DNA of 64,000 bases from Mercurialis annua (lineage: Eukaryota > Streptophyta > Magnoliopsida > Malpighiales > Euphorbiaceae): NCBI RefSeq assembly GCF_937616625.2, contig NC_065570.1:71885665-71949664 (forward strand), read 5' to 3'. Position 1 is the first letter of the stretch. Every line of letters begins with the position of its first letter. The notes under the pieces were generated by a model. The model had not been told where the DNA came from. It searched no databases and saw only the letters and a list, made by a program, of their open reading frames with translations. The translations under genes and the position numbers were made by a program. Below, in pieces: positions 45,629 to 58,042 of the stretch.

Positions 45629-46906
45629 ATGTTGAAACACAGAGGCATTTTCAATCATTCTCGTTCTCTTCTTTTTATGCTTGCTCTTTGGGAGCTGTTA
45701 CTTGAAGCGGATTCAAGAACCTATCCCCAAGATATAAAAGTACTCAAAGATCTAAAGCATGGGGTAGAACCCACCTCCATGGCTCCGGGATCTTGCCTCA
45801 GCTCATGGGACTTCTCGTTAGACCCATGCGACCACATTTTCAGCGACAAATTCACTTGCGGCTTCCGGTGTGACCGAGTTATCTCTGGTTCATTTCGAGT
45901 CACCGAGATCACTCTTGACCCTGTTGGATACTCCGGTTTCCTTTCGTCTACTTTTTGGGACCTTCCATACTTGCAAACTCTTGACATTTCCGATAATGCA
46001 TTTTTCGGATTAGTCCCCGACTCTCTTGCCAAGCTCACTCGCCTCCGCCGGCTCAGTCTCTCTGAGAATTCCCTCTCCGGGGAGATTCCCATCTCTATCG
46101 GCTCTTTGTCTCACCTCGAAGAGCTCTATCTGAATAGCAACAATCTCCAAGGGCCGCTACCTTCAAGCTTTAGTTCTCTCATACGCTTAAAGAGACTTGA
46201 AATTCAAGAAAATAATATTTCTGGTCAGTTTCCTGATTTAAGCTCATTGAAAGAGTTATACTTTCTTGATGCTAGCAACAACTGTTTATCCGGGCAACTT
46301 CCGCCCGCAATGCCGATGAATCTTATCGAGCTCTCCGTACGAAACAATAATTTACAAGGAAATTTACCTGATAATTTCAGGATTTTGGAGTATTTAGAGG
46401 TTCTAGATCTTAGCCACAATCAATTATCTGGCTCTGTAAAATCAGTCCTTTTTAACCACCCTTCTCTTCAACAGCTCACTCTCTCTTACAACAATTTTAC
46501 TTTCTTGCAAGTACCACCAACAATGGGGTTTACCAGTAAGCTAATAGCTCTTGATTTGAGCTATAACAATATTCAAGGATTACTGCCGGCATTCTTGGGC
46601 TCAATTACAAAATTGTCAGCTTTGAATTTGGAGCATAACAAGTTTACAGGGATGATACCAACACAGTATGCACTGAAAACTGCAGCGTTGAGGGAAGATA
46701 CAACGCCGTTTCAGAGGCTGTTATTGGGTGGGAATTACTTGTTTGGACCGATTCCGGGTCCTTTAATGGGTTTAAAGGCGGGTTCTGTAAATGTTAGTCT
46801 GGTGGATAATTGTTTGTTCAGGTGCCCTGATACGTTTTTCTTCTGTCAAGGTGGTGATCAGAAATCGTTAGTGGATTGTAAGAGCTTTAGCCCTGCTATT
46901 CCTTAA
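45629..46906 (+). CDS. Secreted leucine-rich repeat protein, intronless
   Basis: Apoplastic or cell-surface LRR protein of the type sometimes annotated as receptor-like protein or PII-2-like; ligand unknown. 425 residues with an uninterrupted frame. A basic N-terminus then the hydrophobic SLLFMLALWELLLEA (about 13-27) forms a signal peptide. The N-cap has paired cysteines (SCLSSWDFSLDPCDHIF, CGFRCD). About ten plant-type 24-residue LRRs span roughly residues 105-345, with the xxLxxLxxLxLxxNxLxGxIP pattern clear in LTRLRRLSLSENSLSGEIP. A C-terminal cap has GGNYLFGPIPGPL, CLFRCPDTFFFCQGG and ends SFSPAIP. No transmembrane helix or kinase is seen, and I see no GPI tail. It closely recalls Arabidopsis At4g03010/At1g03440-type LRR proteins (from memory). 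Potential N-glycosylation sites include NNFT and NVSL. It starts 827 bases after the FHA gene in the same direction; no functional link is implied. Confidence 0.9.
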   Translation: MLKHRGIFNHSRSLLFMLALWELLLEADSRTYPQDIKVLKDLKHGVEPTSMAPGSCLSSWDFSLDPCDHIFSDKFTCGFRCDRVISGSFRVTEITLDPVGYSGFLSSTFWDLPYLQTLDISDNAFFGLVPDSLAKLTRLRRLSLSENSLSGEIPISIGSLSHLEELYLNSNNLQGPLPSSFSSLIRLKRLEIQENNISGQFPDLSSLKELYFLDASNNCLSGQLPPAMPMNLIELSVRNNNLQGNLPDNFRILEYLEVLDLSHNQLSGSVKSVLFNHPSLQQLTLSYNNFTFLQVPPTMGFTSKLIALDLSYNNIQGLLPAFLGSITKLSALNLEHNKFTGMIPTQYALKTAALREDTTPFQRLLLGGNYLFGPIPGPLMGLKAGSVNVSLVDNCLFRCPDTFFFCQGGDQKSLVDCKSFSPAIP

Positions 46907-49900
46907 TCTTTTAATTATTGCCAAAATGTCGATTATCCAGTAGTAGTAACGAATTTGCAACTTTTGAAGAATAATGATTGTTATACTGAGAAAGTATTGT
47001 AGAAAAATAACAGTGTCTATATTTATTATACAAGTGATATGAGTAAAAATGATTTTTTTTTATGCATAATCATTCAACGCAACAGTTGTGTCATGTTATT
47101 CATGCAATAACCTACGGGATGTTTACATGTTAGAATATCTAATGATAAAAAATTAACAATAATTAAAAATTTCACTATCGTAAATAGTCATTGGTTATGC
47201 TTTATAGTAAAAATAACATGACACAAATGACGTGAGATAATGTGTATTTTATTTAAAATGATTTAGACAAAAGCAAAAAGCTAATGTATCAGGGTAAGAA
47301 ATTGTCAATTAACAAGAAATTTAGTTTTAGTAGAAGATGGAGATATTTGGTATATAAAAAATGATCCAATAATTAAAAATTCGAATATTGATGTTTTATC
47401 AAATACTAATCATAAAAATTAATTTTAGTTGTTATAATGTGATTTGAAAAATATTTATTTAATTATTAATCAGTTGAATTAATAAGGCATTTTCTGTGTG
47501 TGATCCATCTTCCATGAATACAAAATTGAAAGGAGAAATCCAGATATCTTCCATGAATAAAAAATTTGAAAGAAGTGTGTACGGATTTACAATATTAAAG
47601 TATATTAATTTAATAAAGAAAATATCTCTGAAATAGTGGAGTTCCAATTGCCTGTCCTTTACTTTTTTCTTTTTCTTACATATCACGTGGCATCATGACT
47701 ACTTGTAAACTTTTCTAAATTCCCACCGCCACCTTTCATATAAGAAAAGGAAATGCAAAATCAAGATTAAGTTCTTAATAATCCTCTCTTCATTTGCATA
47801 ATCAAGATTTTCAAACTCTTAACTATGCAGTTAATATTAATGGCTCATATTTTGACTATTTTATTTATTACTTTTTAAAATTTATAAAGAAGAATACAGT
47901 ACAAAAGAATCATGAGAAGAAAGCAAGATATGAACTCATAATTAAAATATCCAAAATTAGCTTTTTCATCTGTTAATTTCTAATTTTTTCAATTTTAACG
48001 CTCTATAATTTTTTCATTATAGTTGTTTTTCAATATTTTGAAATACATTTGAAAACTTTATGTAATTATGAACATAAATGTGTCATATCAGATAAAATAA
48101 ATTACAACTAAATATAATTCATTCATAATTCACGATAGACGAACTAATAATTTATTTTAGGATGACAAATTAATAATTACCTACAACTAATAAATTAAAC
48201 TGGGGGTACATTATTGCAAATAAAAAGCAACTAATTAAAATCAAAATATTAGTACAAAACATTAAAGAAGCGGAGTTTTATAGAGTTTTGAGCTGTACTT
48301 ATTAAAGATAATCCGTATGAGATAATACGTCAGTCAAATGTGAATAAAATGGTGAACATTAATAAGGTAGAGACTAGAGAGTGAATGAAATCTGTGTGAA
48401 GTGAAACGAACGTGGTTACTTGGCCCTTGTTCATGTCTAACGTTAGCAACGCATTGGAATTTGGTAGTGATGATGTAATAGGTTAAATCTCTCGAAGCGT
48501 TGGACAGGACAGGGTCAGGGACACGATACATTCCTGGGCTCTAAACTCCAATCTTTGTCTTCTTCCTTTCACTCGGCCCTATCACTGGACCATTCCTTTT
48601 CAACTGACCCTCTCATTTCACCCTTTTCCCCGTTTTGGGCTGACCATCTGTTCTCTTGTTTAACCCATTACCAACTTTCTTATCATTTTACTTTCTTTTA
48701 TTATTACGGTTTTTACATAAATATCGAGAAAATAGAAAATATTTATAAACATACCACCTTAACACATAGCATACGCATACAACTTCTTTTTTGGTGAGTA
48801 CGTCTATAACATTTAAAGCTATAGCATTTTCTAGTATTTGGATTCTATTATGTCCTGCAAGTTTAAATAAATTAGCCTGAATAAACGATTGTTCCTATTT
48901 TAAATAAACTACTTCTAATTAAGGATATCAAAATAGTAGTTTAACATTATTAGATAGTATTCCTCTATTTTAAAATAATTGTTCACTGTTTTTCCTTCTA
49001 AAATAATTGTCAATTTTTAATAAATTACAATCTTTAGAATTAATTTTTTAATATGAATCTCATGCGAAGTTTATTATTTATTGTCATTCGTCCAAAGAAG
49101 TGGACTAGTCATAATTTTTAATAAGAACATAGCAAAAATAATAAAATTGAATTTATAAAAAAATTAAATGCTAATTGTTTAACTGCATAGAATGTGCAAT
49201 TGTATAGAGAAGAGAAAGTATGTTTGAATAGAATATATCTTCCTGTCTCGATACAATTATCCGTTTTTTTTCTTTTTTATCTCAAAATACTTACCCATAT
49301 TTAATACATTATGATCTTTAAAATTAATATTCTCGTGCTATTTTTATCTAGAGTTCACCAACTATTGACATAGTTTAGAAAAAAATTAAATTAGTCATAA
49401 TATTTAATAAAAATATAACAAAAAAAGAAATAGAATATATAGAAATTTAGAACACTAATTATATTTTTTTAAATTGTACGAAAACAACAAAATGAATAAT
49501 CATATTGGGACGGACGACATATACTCTCCAAAAGAATATTTTTCTAAAATGTAATTAAATCTTTAATTTTCTTTGGTAAAAAAAACTGTGATTTTCGATT
49601 CTAAGTCGGAAAATTACAGTTTTTATTTGATATATTTATATTTATTGATGTTTTTTGTTTTTATTGAATAACTATATATCATGACATTTTGTATTTGAGT
49701 ATGTTTTATGACATTATTTTGAGTTTATTTTTGTAAATTAATTTCTAAGACTTTTTTCACATTTATTCGAATTTGATTTTTTTTTTTGAAGTTTGATTGT
49801 GTTATATTTTAAATTAAACAAGATGAATTTTGCTACAAGCGTAAATAGTGTACAAGATCTTTTTTTTACGGAGTCAACTATAATTTTTAAATTATTTATT

Positions 49901-50237
49901 TTATTTATATTTCAGTAGATCAATAGATTAAATTTAGTATTTTAATTTTTAATTTTTAACTTATTTCAATGTATGCTAATTTTATATGATATTTTTTTTG
50001 CTTATATATTCCCACGATTAGCTTACATAGCAAGACACTATAAAAATTAAAAAGATATAATACTATAACAGCGGAATTTTATTTTTTCTAATTGGACTAA
50101 TGTGAACTTTCTTGTTGTTTTCCCATTTAATCCAGTAGATCATACAATGATCAAAGGAGGTAAAGGTTAGCCATATATTTTGACAGAAATTCCAAATTGT
50201 ATACAGACAATTAACAAATTTAAAAACTTGATTGACA
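46907..50237. other. Intergenic with a degenerate Stowaway-like element
   Basis: AT-rich. At about 49238-49520 inverted termini resembling TCCTGTCTCGATACAATTAT and its inverse (ATTGGGACGGACGACA) suggest an old Stowaway-like MITE with TA flanks. A single CCTCTATTTTAAAATAATTG end lies near 48960. Other frames show no domain. Confidence 0.4.
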
Positions 50238-52121
50238 TTTCACTACAACAAAACAGAGCTAAGGGGGCGGTGTAGTAGGTGCGGTTATATAAGCAGCCCC
50301 TATAATTTGTCATTTAGAAACTAAATCCTTTTATGGGGGCGGAAATCATAAATGCCCCTATTGTTGTGTAATTTTTAAAATAAAAATCTAATTTAACGAA
50401 TCAAAATTTCTTCTTTTAATTTTTTCTTATCTCCCGCCTCTCAGCTTCTTCTCTTCATCCTCTCAAACATGATGATTGCCTAATTCTCAGAGGATCTCTT
50501 TGCTCTCCAGTGGCGAATCTGATTGACATATATTACTTCTCTCGATTTCATTAGCAGTGAATCTAATTTGTTCACTTCTCAGCTTTAGCGAATCTGCTCA
50601 TTTAGGTTTCTGATTTCACTTTATTTCTCATGAGTTCTTCTTTCAGATTAATTTTTAGGGTTTAATGGTTTATGTTTCAATTTCTTCTCAATAGATCGCT
50701 ACTCAACCATAGATTGTTGCTCTTTCAGGTAATTAATTGTCTTTGATGCTTTATATACATTTTTAGGTTTTATCATTTAATTTTATTTGTTTCATTGTGT
50801 ACATAATAAGCTCTTTGATTTTGTAATGCTTCTGTTTTTTTTTTCAGATTCCATTGCAACCACAAACTAAACAGATACGTAGAAGTTTTTTTGTGCATTT
50901 TGCAATATTTGCTTGTCTAACTAGAAAAAAGTTGTAGTTAGGTAACTCTTGCTGAACATTACAGATAATCAGCTTTTGTTTGAAGTGAATGCGGAGCTCT
51001 ATCTATATCTTAATCACTTGTGTCTTCATGGAAAAAAAATGCATCAATAAAATGATAGTGAATTTGTGACCACATGTGCTATAATCCAAACAGAAACTAT
51101 ATCTTAATCACTCCACTTAAATATCAATTTGTCCATTGAATTTACATGCAATGATCAATGAACACCATAGTTGCATGAGTTAGATCATGGTCGTTGATGT
51201 TTACTAATACATATTAACTTTCTTGTTGATTACATGCCTTGTGCTATGGTTGGAGAATCTTTCATTGGAAAGGAATTGATGTGAGAAGCTACAATGGTTT
51301 TTGTGTTGCACACAAGGTCTGTTACTTTAAGCAAGTTACACAAAGTTATGTCTTGGTTGAATATAGCCAATGCAATTTAGTTGCGTTTTATTTTCTTACT
51401 GATATTAGACTATTAGTTTCAGGTGTGCAAATGCTAATACTGAAAAAGAACAAAAATGGACTATTGTTCTTGTTGTTTTTCAAGTTATTTATGCTTCATC
51501 TCTTTTTATATTACGGTTTCACATTGGGATGGAATGAAGTTGCCTCTATCACAAAGCAGGACATAAATTTAACTGAACTGGGTCATTTTGGTTTGAGCTA
51601 TAACATTTATAATTGACTTCTTGTGCAGGTCCTGAATTTTAGTTCTAGGAGTCTTTGGTGGGCTACTTACGGAGCTATTTCTGGTCTATTTTTCTAGTCT
51701 GCTGCAGTTTCTAGCAACTGCTGCTTCCTGCAATCCCTGTTTCTGTTCAGCTGTTGCTATTTCTACAGGCTGCTGTTTTTGGTATGTTGTCGCTGAACTA
51801 AGTGATCTAATAAATTTCAAATGCTTTTGTAATGTGTATTCCAATTTCAGTATGGCGTTGATGTTTTGTTCAATTTGAATTTGAATATAAAAAATGTGAT
51901 TACTATTTTTATTCATCCATTGTGGATTAATTATTACTAAATGGGATGGAGGGAGTATAATCTAATGCACAACTTTATGCCTCTACAACTATAGCTTGAG
52001 ACTTGGTATTGATGTTCTAGGGTTAGTTCATTCTTCTCTAATTTATTCTTGTTTCTATGTTATTTTGCTCGAATTCATAATTGTTCCTGGTTTTAGATTG
52101 TTATTTGTTAATTTTAGTCTT

Positions 52122-52217
52122 AGATCAACAAAAACTTATTGTGTAAGCTTTGCTCAACCGGGCTAGCAAGTGATGTCATCATTAAAGTTGGAGAAATATC
52201 CTTCCATCTCCACAAGG
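52122..52217 (+). pseudogene. Captured BTB/NPH3-family exon fragment inside the CACTA element
   Basis: Translation in one frame gives GLASDVIIKVGEISFHLHK and is followed at once by a GT donor (gtatta). NPH3/RPT2 proteins, adaptors of CUL3 ligases in phototropism and auxin transport, have the pattern SDVxxxVGExxFHLHKFPL near the start of the BTB domain, and an intron after HLHK is, as I recall, common in the family. The rest of the BTB and NPH3 domains is not found downstream, so this is a fragment. Two further open stretches (52444-52499 and 52639-52701) bounded by AG and GT may be other exons of unknown origin. Confidence 0.6.
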
Positions 52218-53249
52218 TATTATACAATTCAATTTTTATTCATGTACAAAATTGAGTTGCATAATGTGCTTAAGTTTGAAGTGCAATAGCCTAACTATTC
52301 TCTTGCTAAAACAAAGTTCTGGCGTGTTGTCTTCATCTTTCTTTGTGCAAAAGTGATTTGATGCCTTCTATTTTAGTCATCTCATCTTTAAAAAATCTGA
52401 AGAATATTGATTGCCCTATGAGCTTTTTTTGACATATCTACAGTTGGAAACCTTGAAGGGGCAACTGAAGCAATCGCTAAATGATGATAGTTCACGAGTA
52501 AGATCCTGTTTCTATGTTCTTTTCTTGAACTATTGTATTTAGCAATTTGTTTTTTTTTCTTGAACTGCTGTATTTAGGATGTTTGCTTCTTTTGTTTCTT
52601 AAGAGGCGCTAATTAGTTTTTCTTCTATCTTAAACAGCAAAGTCAGACTGTTGACATTGAAACTTGTGACTATTCGCTTCCTAAAACCTATTTTGATAAA
52701 GGTAATACTGTTAAACTTGCTTCATTTCGTTCAGCATCACTTTCGCCTTATATACATTATGGCTATTATCTTTAACCTAACCAAATTCTGAAGCTACCAC
52801 AAAGTTTGTTTCTTTTTTGATTTGTAGTATGCATTTTACATTCCCATTGTTGGTGCTGTAATTTGGGCATCTTCTTGGGCAGGTTTGTTCTTTTTGACTT
52901 ATTGTGTTCTGTTTTTTTAAGAATGTGTGAAAACTCAGCTTCTATAATTAACTTTAACTGTATATGCGCAGATAACATGTTGGATATGGACTAGAGAGAC
53001 GATCAACTAAAAAGAGAATCAAGTATTCAAAAGCAGCTTTAAACCAATTGTTCAAATTTGAGTTGTGTTTGCTTTCGTTGTGGAATCGAGATCATTACAA
53101 GGATATTCATCAACATTGAACCTAAATGTACTTTGATGTTTACCTGTAATTGAAAATGATCTTTTACATATAAATATTTGGTTCTTTGGCTTAATGGAGT
53201 TCCCAGATGCTTTAGCTTAATATTAGTAGGAAAGTGTAAGTTCTGTTGG

Positions 53250-53510
53250 GGCGGTGTGAAGCTGCCCTAATATATTTTTTCAAAATTTTAGGAAGTAGGG
53301 GCGGTTTAAACCGCCCCAACATTTTTTTAATTCCTTCGATGTAGGGGCGGTTATAACCGCCCCTATAATTTCGTCACAAAAAAATACTTTCCCCGGCAGG
53401 TGCTAAAACCGCCCCTATGACGTAGTGGCGCCCGGAAAAACGGCGGTTTAGGGGCGGTTTTGAGAACGCAGTTACCCCTTGTAGGGGCGGTTATAACCGC
53501 CCCTACGAAG
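53250..53510. repeat. Subterminal palindrome array of the CACTA element
   Basis: At least five copies of a GGGGCGGTT(T/A)... / ...ACCGCCCC unit occur in direct and inverted order. The local GC content is far above the surrounding AT-rich DNA. Confidence 0.8.
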
Positions 53511-53832
53511 CAAAAATACTGCCCCTGTAGATATTTTTTGTTGTAGTGTTTCCTTTAAAGATCACCTTTCTCCATCCCCATCTTCTTCTTGAACATATAT
53601 ATACTTAAAATCTTTTATGGGCAAGGTTAGTTGGCTTTTAAAAACCTTATCCAACGCATCCTATGTTCAGTATTATTGAGAACTAATAAACCTTTGTTCC
53701 CCTTCACTACCTTCCAGAATTATTTTCTATATCTCCTCCCATACTTCTTCGGCTATTCCTGGAATATTCGTACTTTAAATCACAATAATATACCAATTCT
53801 TTTTTTTTCGATAATAATATTACTTGAAATGG

Positions 53833-54061
53833 CTCGTACGGGTTTGGTCTAGTGGTCTATACCTCAGCCATCTGAGCGCCAAAGATCGTGAGTTCGAATT
53901 CCGGCTACGTCCTTTCTTAATATGGAGTGGTTGAGGTTGGGTTGTTGGCCATTATAGCTCGGATTTACCAAATATGTGGGCTTGCGGGCGGTTCACATCC
54001 CGGAATTTGACAATGAATTAAATTTCGGCTCAAAAGAGTGAGTTTTCGTCACCAAAAAAAT
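53833..54061 (+). mobile_element. tRNA-derived SINE
   Basis: The head contains TGGTCTAGTGGTC (box A-like) and GAGTTCGAATTCC (box B-like), followed by a tRNA-unrelated body and an A-rich tail. A 15-bp target duplication TATTACTTGAAATGG lies at 53818-53832 and 54062-54076. 229 bp and well preserved. Confidence 0.82.
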
Positions 54062-54076
54062 TATTACTTGAAATGG

Positions 54077-55339
54077 GTAATCAAAAATTAAAATATTACA
54101 TCTTAATTCATCATATATCTTCCATTTAATATTTCATGCACTGGCGGTAGATGCAAGAAAACGATGGGCCAACTTTCACATGATATAAAATAATTAATTA
54201 AACAACCATATATGTATTATAATGTTTCTTTAAATTAATATTATATTAGCTTAAATAAATGTTTGTGACTTTACACTTTACAGGTGTCCGGTTTGCTATC
54301 AACTTGCTACTTATTTTATGCAGAATTTGATAATCATTTTATGTCCAATAACTTTGAAATAATATTTTTCATAAAAGTAAATTATTAAATTGAAACTATA
54401 AAAAAAATCAATTAAATTTGATAGTTACTACATAAAGATATAGCCATGAGTGACCGTTAAAGTGGAAAAATTCTTATATAGACTCAGTCTAACACGTCAT
54501 CTGTGAACTAAAACAATCATATAATAACACCTCATTAAAACGAGGGTATTTTTTGTAATTTCGTTTGTTATTTGCAAACATTTTTAAATAATGATATTAC
54601 AAAAATATCTTCATTTTAATGAGATGTTATTATATGATTGACTTAGTTCACGGATGATGTGGTGGACTGAATATCCCTAAAAAAATTCTCGTCAAAGTTA
54701 TGTAAAAAGCATGTAAAAAAGGAAAGGGAACTATTTTAAGTAAAAAGACATATCTATGATCTATGTATTTTTTTTTTAAAAGGCACTTCTATAAATTCTA
54801 GACCTAAATTTTGGTATAAGGGAAGTGTACTGAGAAAAAGATTTGTAAATATTCGAATTCTCTATCCTGAATTTGATAAAAAAAAAAGTACATGTGATTG
54901 ATTCTTTTCAATTTCAACAATTATTAATATCTTTTCGACAAAATAAAAGTGTAGGTTGTCTTCATGTGAGAACCTACTCTCCCACTTTAATATGTTTTTG
55001 CTTGATTTTAGACTTATCATTGCTTATTTTAGCATAAGAATATCCATTAAACAGTATTAGAAAGATAACTATAAAAATTAGATTTCGGAGTGAAAATTAA
55101 CAATATATTAAATTTTATAAATTATTTATAAATTATTATTTTTTGGTAAATTAATTTTTAAATTATTAATAGATGTGAAACAGATTATCAATAAACCTTG
55201 TTCAGATAAATAATTAAAAAATATTAATAGATTAACAATCTATTAATTATGGATTTGCCGATAATTTTTCACATTAGATATCATGATGAAACTTGAAATA
55301 CCAGCCAACATATTATTGTGAAAACTAGATCAAGAGAAT
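54077..55339. other. Intergenic with one foldback
   Basis: An inverted repeat of about 225 bp spans roughly 54465-54690, with arms sharing ACGTCATC-GTGAACTAA, CAATCATATAATAACA and CTCATTAAAA. The flanks GTTAAAGTG and GTCAAAGTT are similar (7/9), suggesting a decayed Mutator-type duplication. The rest is AT-rich without genes. Confidence 0.5.
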
Positions 55340-55640
55340 GATATAACCCATTATTAGTCATCCAATCCGCACAATGATTCCTTTCTCTGTAAGTGTGGCG
55401 ACCCCAATTTTACAATCTCTTTCCATAAGACTTCCGATGACAATAAGAAGGTTCAAATTTGCATTGAAGTTGATATTATCTCTCTCGTAAAGGCATCCAC
55501 TGCTAACTTGCGATATATCTCGAGAAGATGTTCCCACACCCTCGATCCACGCAATTTGAAGACCATCCCAAGCACTCCAAAGCTCCAATTGAAGCATTGA
55601 ACAACAACCAGTGTTTGCCAATCTTCATTACTGTTTCGGA
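55340..55640 (-). pseudogene. Decayed LINE RNase H fragment
   Basis: On the minus strand, LQLELWSAWDGLQIAW resembles the ELWAxxDGLxLAW segment of the RNase H domain in plant LINE polyproteins. After a frameshift, HTYRERNHCADWMTNNG reads on, matching the conserved HxxRExNxxAD end of that domain. At least one frameshift separates the two parts and the upstream reverse transcriptase is missing, so this is a dead remnant. Confidence 0.65.
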
Positions 55641-57467
55641 TAATGCCTTCAGAGGATCATTTTTTATTAAAAAAAATACACTATTGAAATTTTCTGGCAT
55701 AATCATTTTTTAAAATTTGTTCGACTCCAACTAATTAAATCCACACTATCAAAGTAAGCCAGCATCTCGTTTCTTCTAGTGGAAAAAGGTATAAATACAA
55801 TTAAATGTGTTACGGTTAGTATTATTTTAAGTGTCTAAATTATAAAGCACCAAATATAGTACTATAAAACTAAATGCTCAAAGAGTTAAACACAATTTGC
55901 AATTAAAGAAAAAAGGTGAAGCACACAATTAAACCAAAAACGTGAAGTTAGGCACAAGTGATGGTAGACATGTTGTTATAAATCCATTAGCCTTGTGCTT
56001 ATAAATTTATTATCTCAATGAATAGTAACAAATATAAATCAAATCTGGACCACCCAGTACGAGAATTAGTACAAATTCTAAATTCAATGTGACAGATTGT
56101 ACATACTCCCAGCACATGATAGCTAACTAACCTTATTCTTTAAAAATTATATTCCAATTCATCCAGAAACAATTTTGAAAAGGATGGATTAATATAGAAA
56201 ATTCTATATAGAGAAGTGATGATTTAATTAATAAAAGAGTTCATTTTATATAAATGAATTATATCAAATACGCTTGCAAAGTCAAATAATGATTTCAAAT
56301 AACTAACTATTCTCTAAATTTAGTCTAATACAGAGACATTATATTTATTTACAATAATAATAAAATAATAAATTTTTTAAAAATAGATTTAAACTACTAG
56401 TTTACTTAGGTTTTAATAAAAAAAAAATGTAAAAGTTCAACTTATGAAGTCAATATACCTCTAAAACAATTATTAATTCTAAAAAATCACTCTTAACCAC
56501 AAAAGGCAAGAGATTACTAACCTTTTATTACTAGACAAGAGATTACAAATTATGTTACTTACATTACATCATTTTGTTATATAGAGTATTAATACAAACA
56601 GATAAACTTCAGAATTTAAAAATAGAAGTTACAAAATTCAAGATATATATTCAAGATGGAATTTGAATACTAGTATATGATTATTTTATAACTGAAATAT
56701 CCACCTTTAAACATTAGGGTAAAACTCATGGGAAAATGATAGCTAACTTTGGTAGATAGAGTATTTTTTTTTCCCAAGTAGATAGAGTATATCTTTTTTT
56801 TACCACACAGATAGAGTACGACTCTTAAAATCTCGGTTTGTTAGTTGTTAGTTATGGAAGTATAATTTTTTAATGCACTTAAAAATGTTTTAACCATTTA
56901 GACTAGACCCGCGCTGGCGATAGAATAATATTGATTTGGGTAAAAATGATCCATTAAGAGGCGCTCTAAATAGTTTGAGCACATGCAAGTGTAGCAGTGG
57001 AGAAGACTGGAGATCTATTTTTCTCTTCTTTTCACGTACCGACCAAACTCTACCCCTACGCTGACTGCTTCAATTGATCTAAAAGGAGCTTGAGTTTAAT
57101 CTATAAATATACGCATTTAACGTATTTTATGCTCCCCATTTATGGGCACCTAATGGTCCCTATCTGGGGCTCTTTCGTCCTCTTAATTAACTTCCATTAG
57201 GGCATGAGCCGTTGACTCTTCCCATGAGCAGAAGTATCATCACAAATTTAGTTACACAATTTGAATTTGTTGTCTCTACTTAAGCAATCGAGAAAGATAT
57301 CAAAATAGTCCACCTTTTGGCTTATAAATTTGAAAAATTATTTTAGTCTATAATACTCGTCACTTTAAAAAATTTAAAAAATTTATTATTGTTTTTCCAA
57401 ATTTATCTCTATCAATAAATAATTTAGTAATAAAAAAATTAAAAATACAAGTAAAACATAAAAATAA
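55641..57467. other. Intergenic, no gene recognised
   Basis: AT-rich; no domain-bearing frame or clear repeat boundary seen. Confidence 0.4.
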
Positions 57468-57469
57468 TA

Positions 57470-57740
57470 CCCTCCTGTTCCGTTTAAAAAGGGACGGATG
57501 AGTTTTGCACCAAAATTAATAAAATAAGACAACATTTATTTTATCATGTCTACCGCCATTAACTAGTGTAATCTCACCAAATAATAGAATAAATATATTG
57601 TAAATTAAATTGCATTTCATGCATATTAAATAACTAAGGGATGAAAATGAAAGTTCAATGGCATATAAAACAAGATATAGCCTTCTTAAATGAGACATAT
57701 AAAAATGAGATATGTCCATTCTTAAACGGGACGGAGAGAG
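57470..57740. mobile_element. Stowaway-like MITE
   Basis: Termini CCCTCCTGTTCCGTTTAA and, reversed, CTCTCTCCGTCCCGTTTAA; TA at 57468-57469 and 57741-57742. 271 bp. A further lone Stowaway-like end (CGGGAGGGAGTA) lies at about 57850. Confidence 0.72.
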
Positions 57741-58042
57741 TAGCAATTAAAATGGATAATTTAATAAAATATATACATAGATCAAGACATATATATTTAT
57801 TGCCATTTTAATTTATGTGAAATGATCAAATACGGACAAATATTATGAACGGGAGGGAGTAATTATAATTTATGCCAAATCGAATATATTTTAAATCTTA
57901 TTCAATCATTTTTAATTTTTTTTATAATGTCTCAATAGAATAAAATTAAATGGATATTAAATTTAAGTTAAAATAGACTAAAAATGTTAATATGACATGC
58001 ATATTGTAAATCTTTATAAACGATCATGGATAATGTGTCAAA

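Larger units (their letters stand above)
50241..53548. mobile_element. Non-autonomous CACTA (En/Spm) transposon with captured sequence
   Basis: Terminal inverted repeats CACTACAACAAAA (13 bp) at both ends, flanked by the 3-bp duplication TTT (50238-50240 and 53549-53551). Subterminal regions are dense in GGGGCGGTT units and their complements, best seen at 53250-53510 where palindromes such as GGGGCGGTTATAACCGCCCC recur; such arrays are transposase-binding sites in En/Spm. No transposase frame is visible, so mobility would need trans-acting enzyme. The 3.3-kb interior resembles genic DNA with leader-like pyrimidine tracts, GT/AG-bounded open stretches and an NPH3-like exon. Confidence 0.88.

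Noticed and set aside
51239..51616. 125-codon open frame inside the CACTA element
   Set aside because: No recognisable domain and it runs across likely splice sites of the captured genic DNA; kept only as part of the element.
53833..53910. A true tRNA gene at the SINE head
   Set aside because: A and B boxes are present, but the acceptor and other stems do not close into a cloverleaf, and the 15-bp duplication with A-rich tail shows a SINE.
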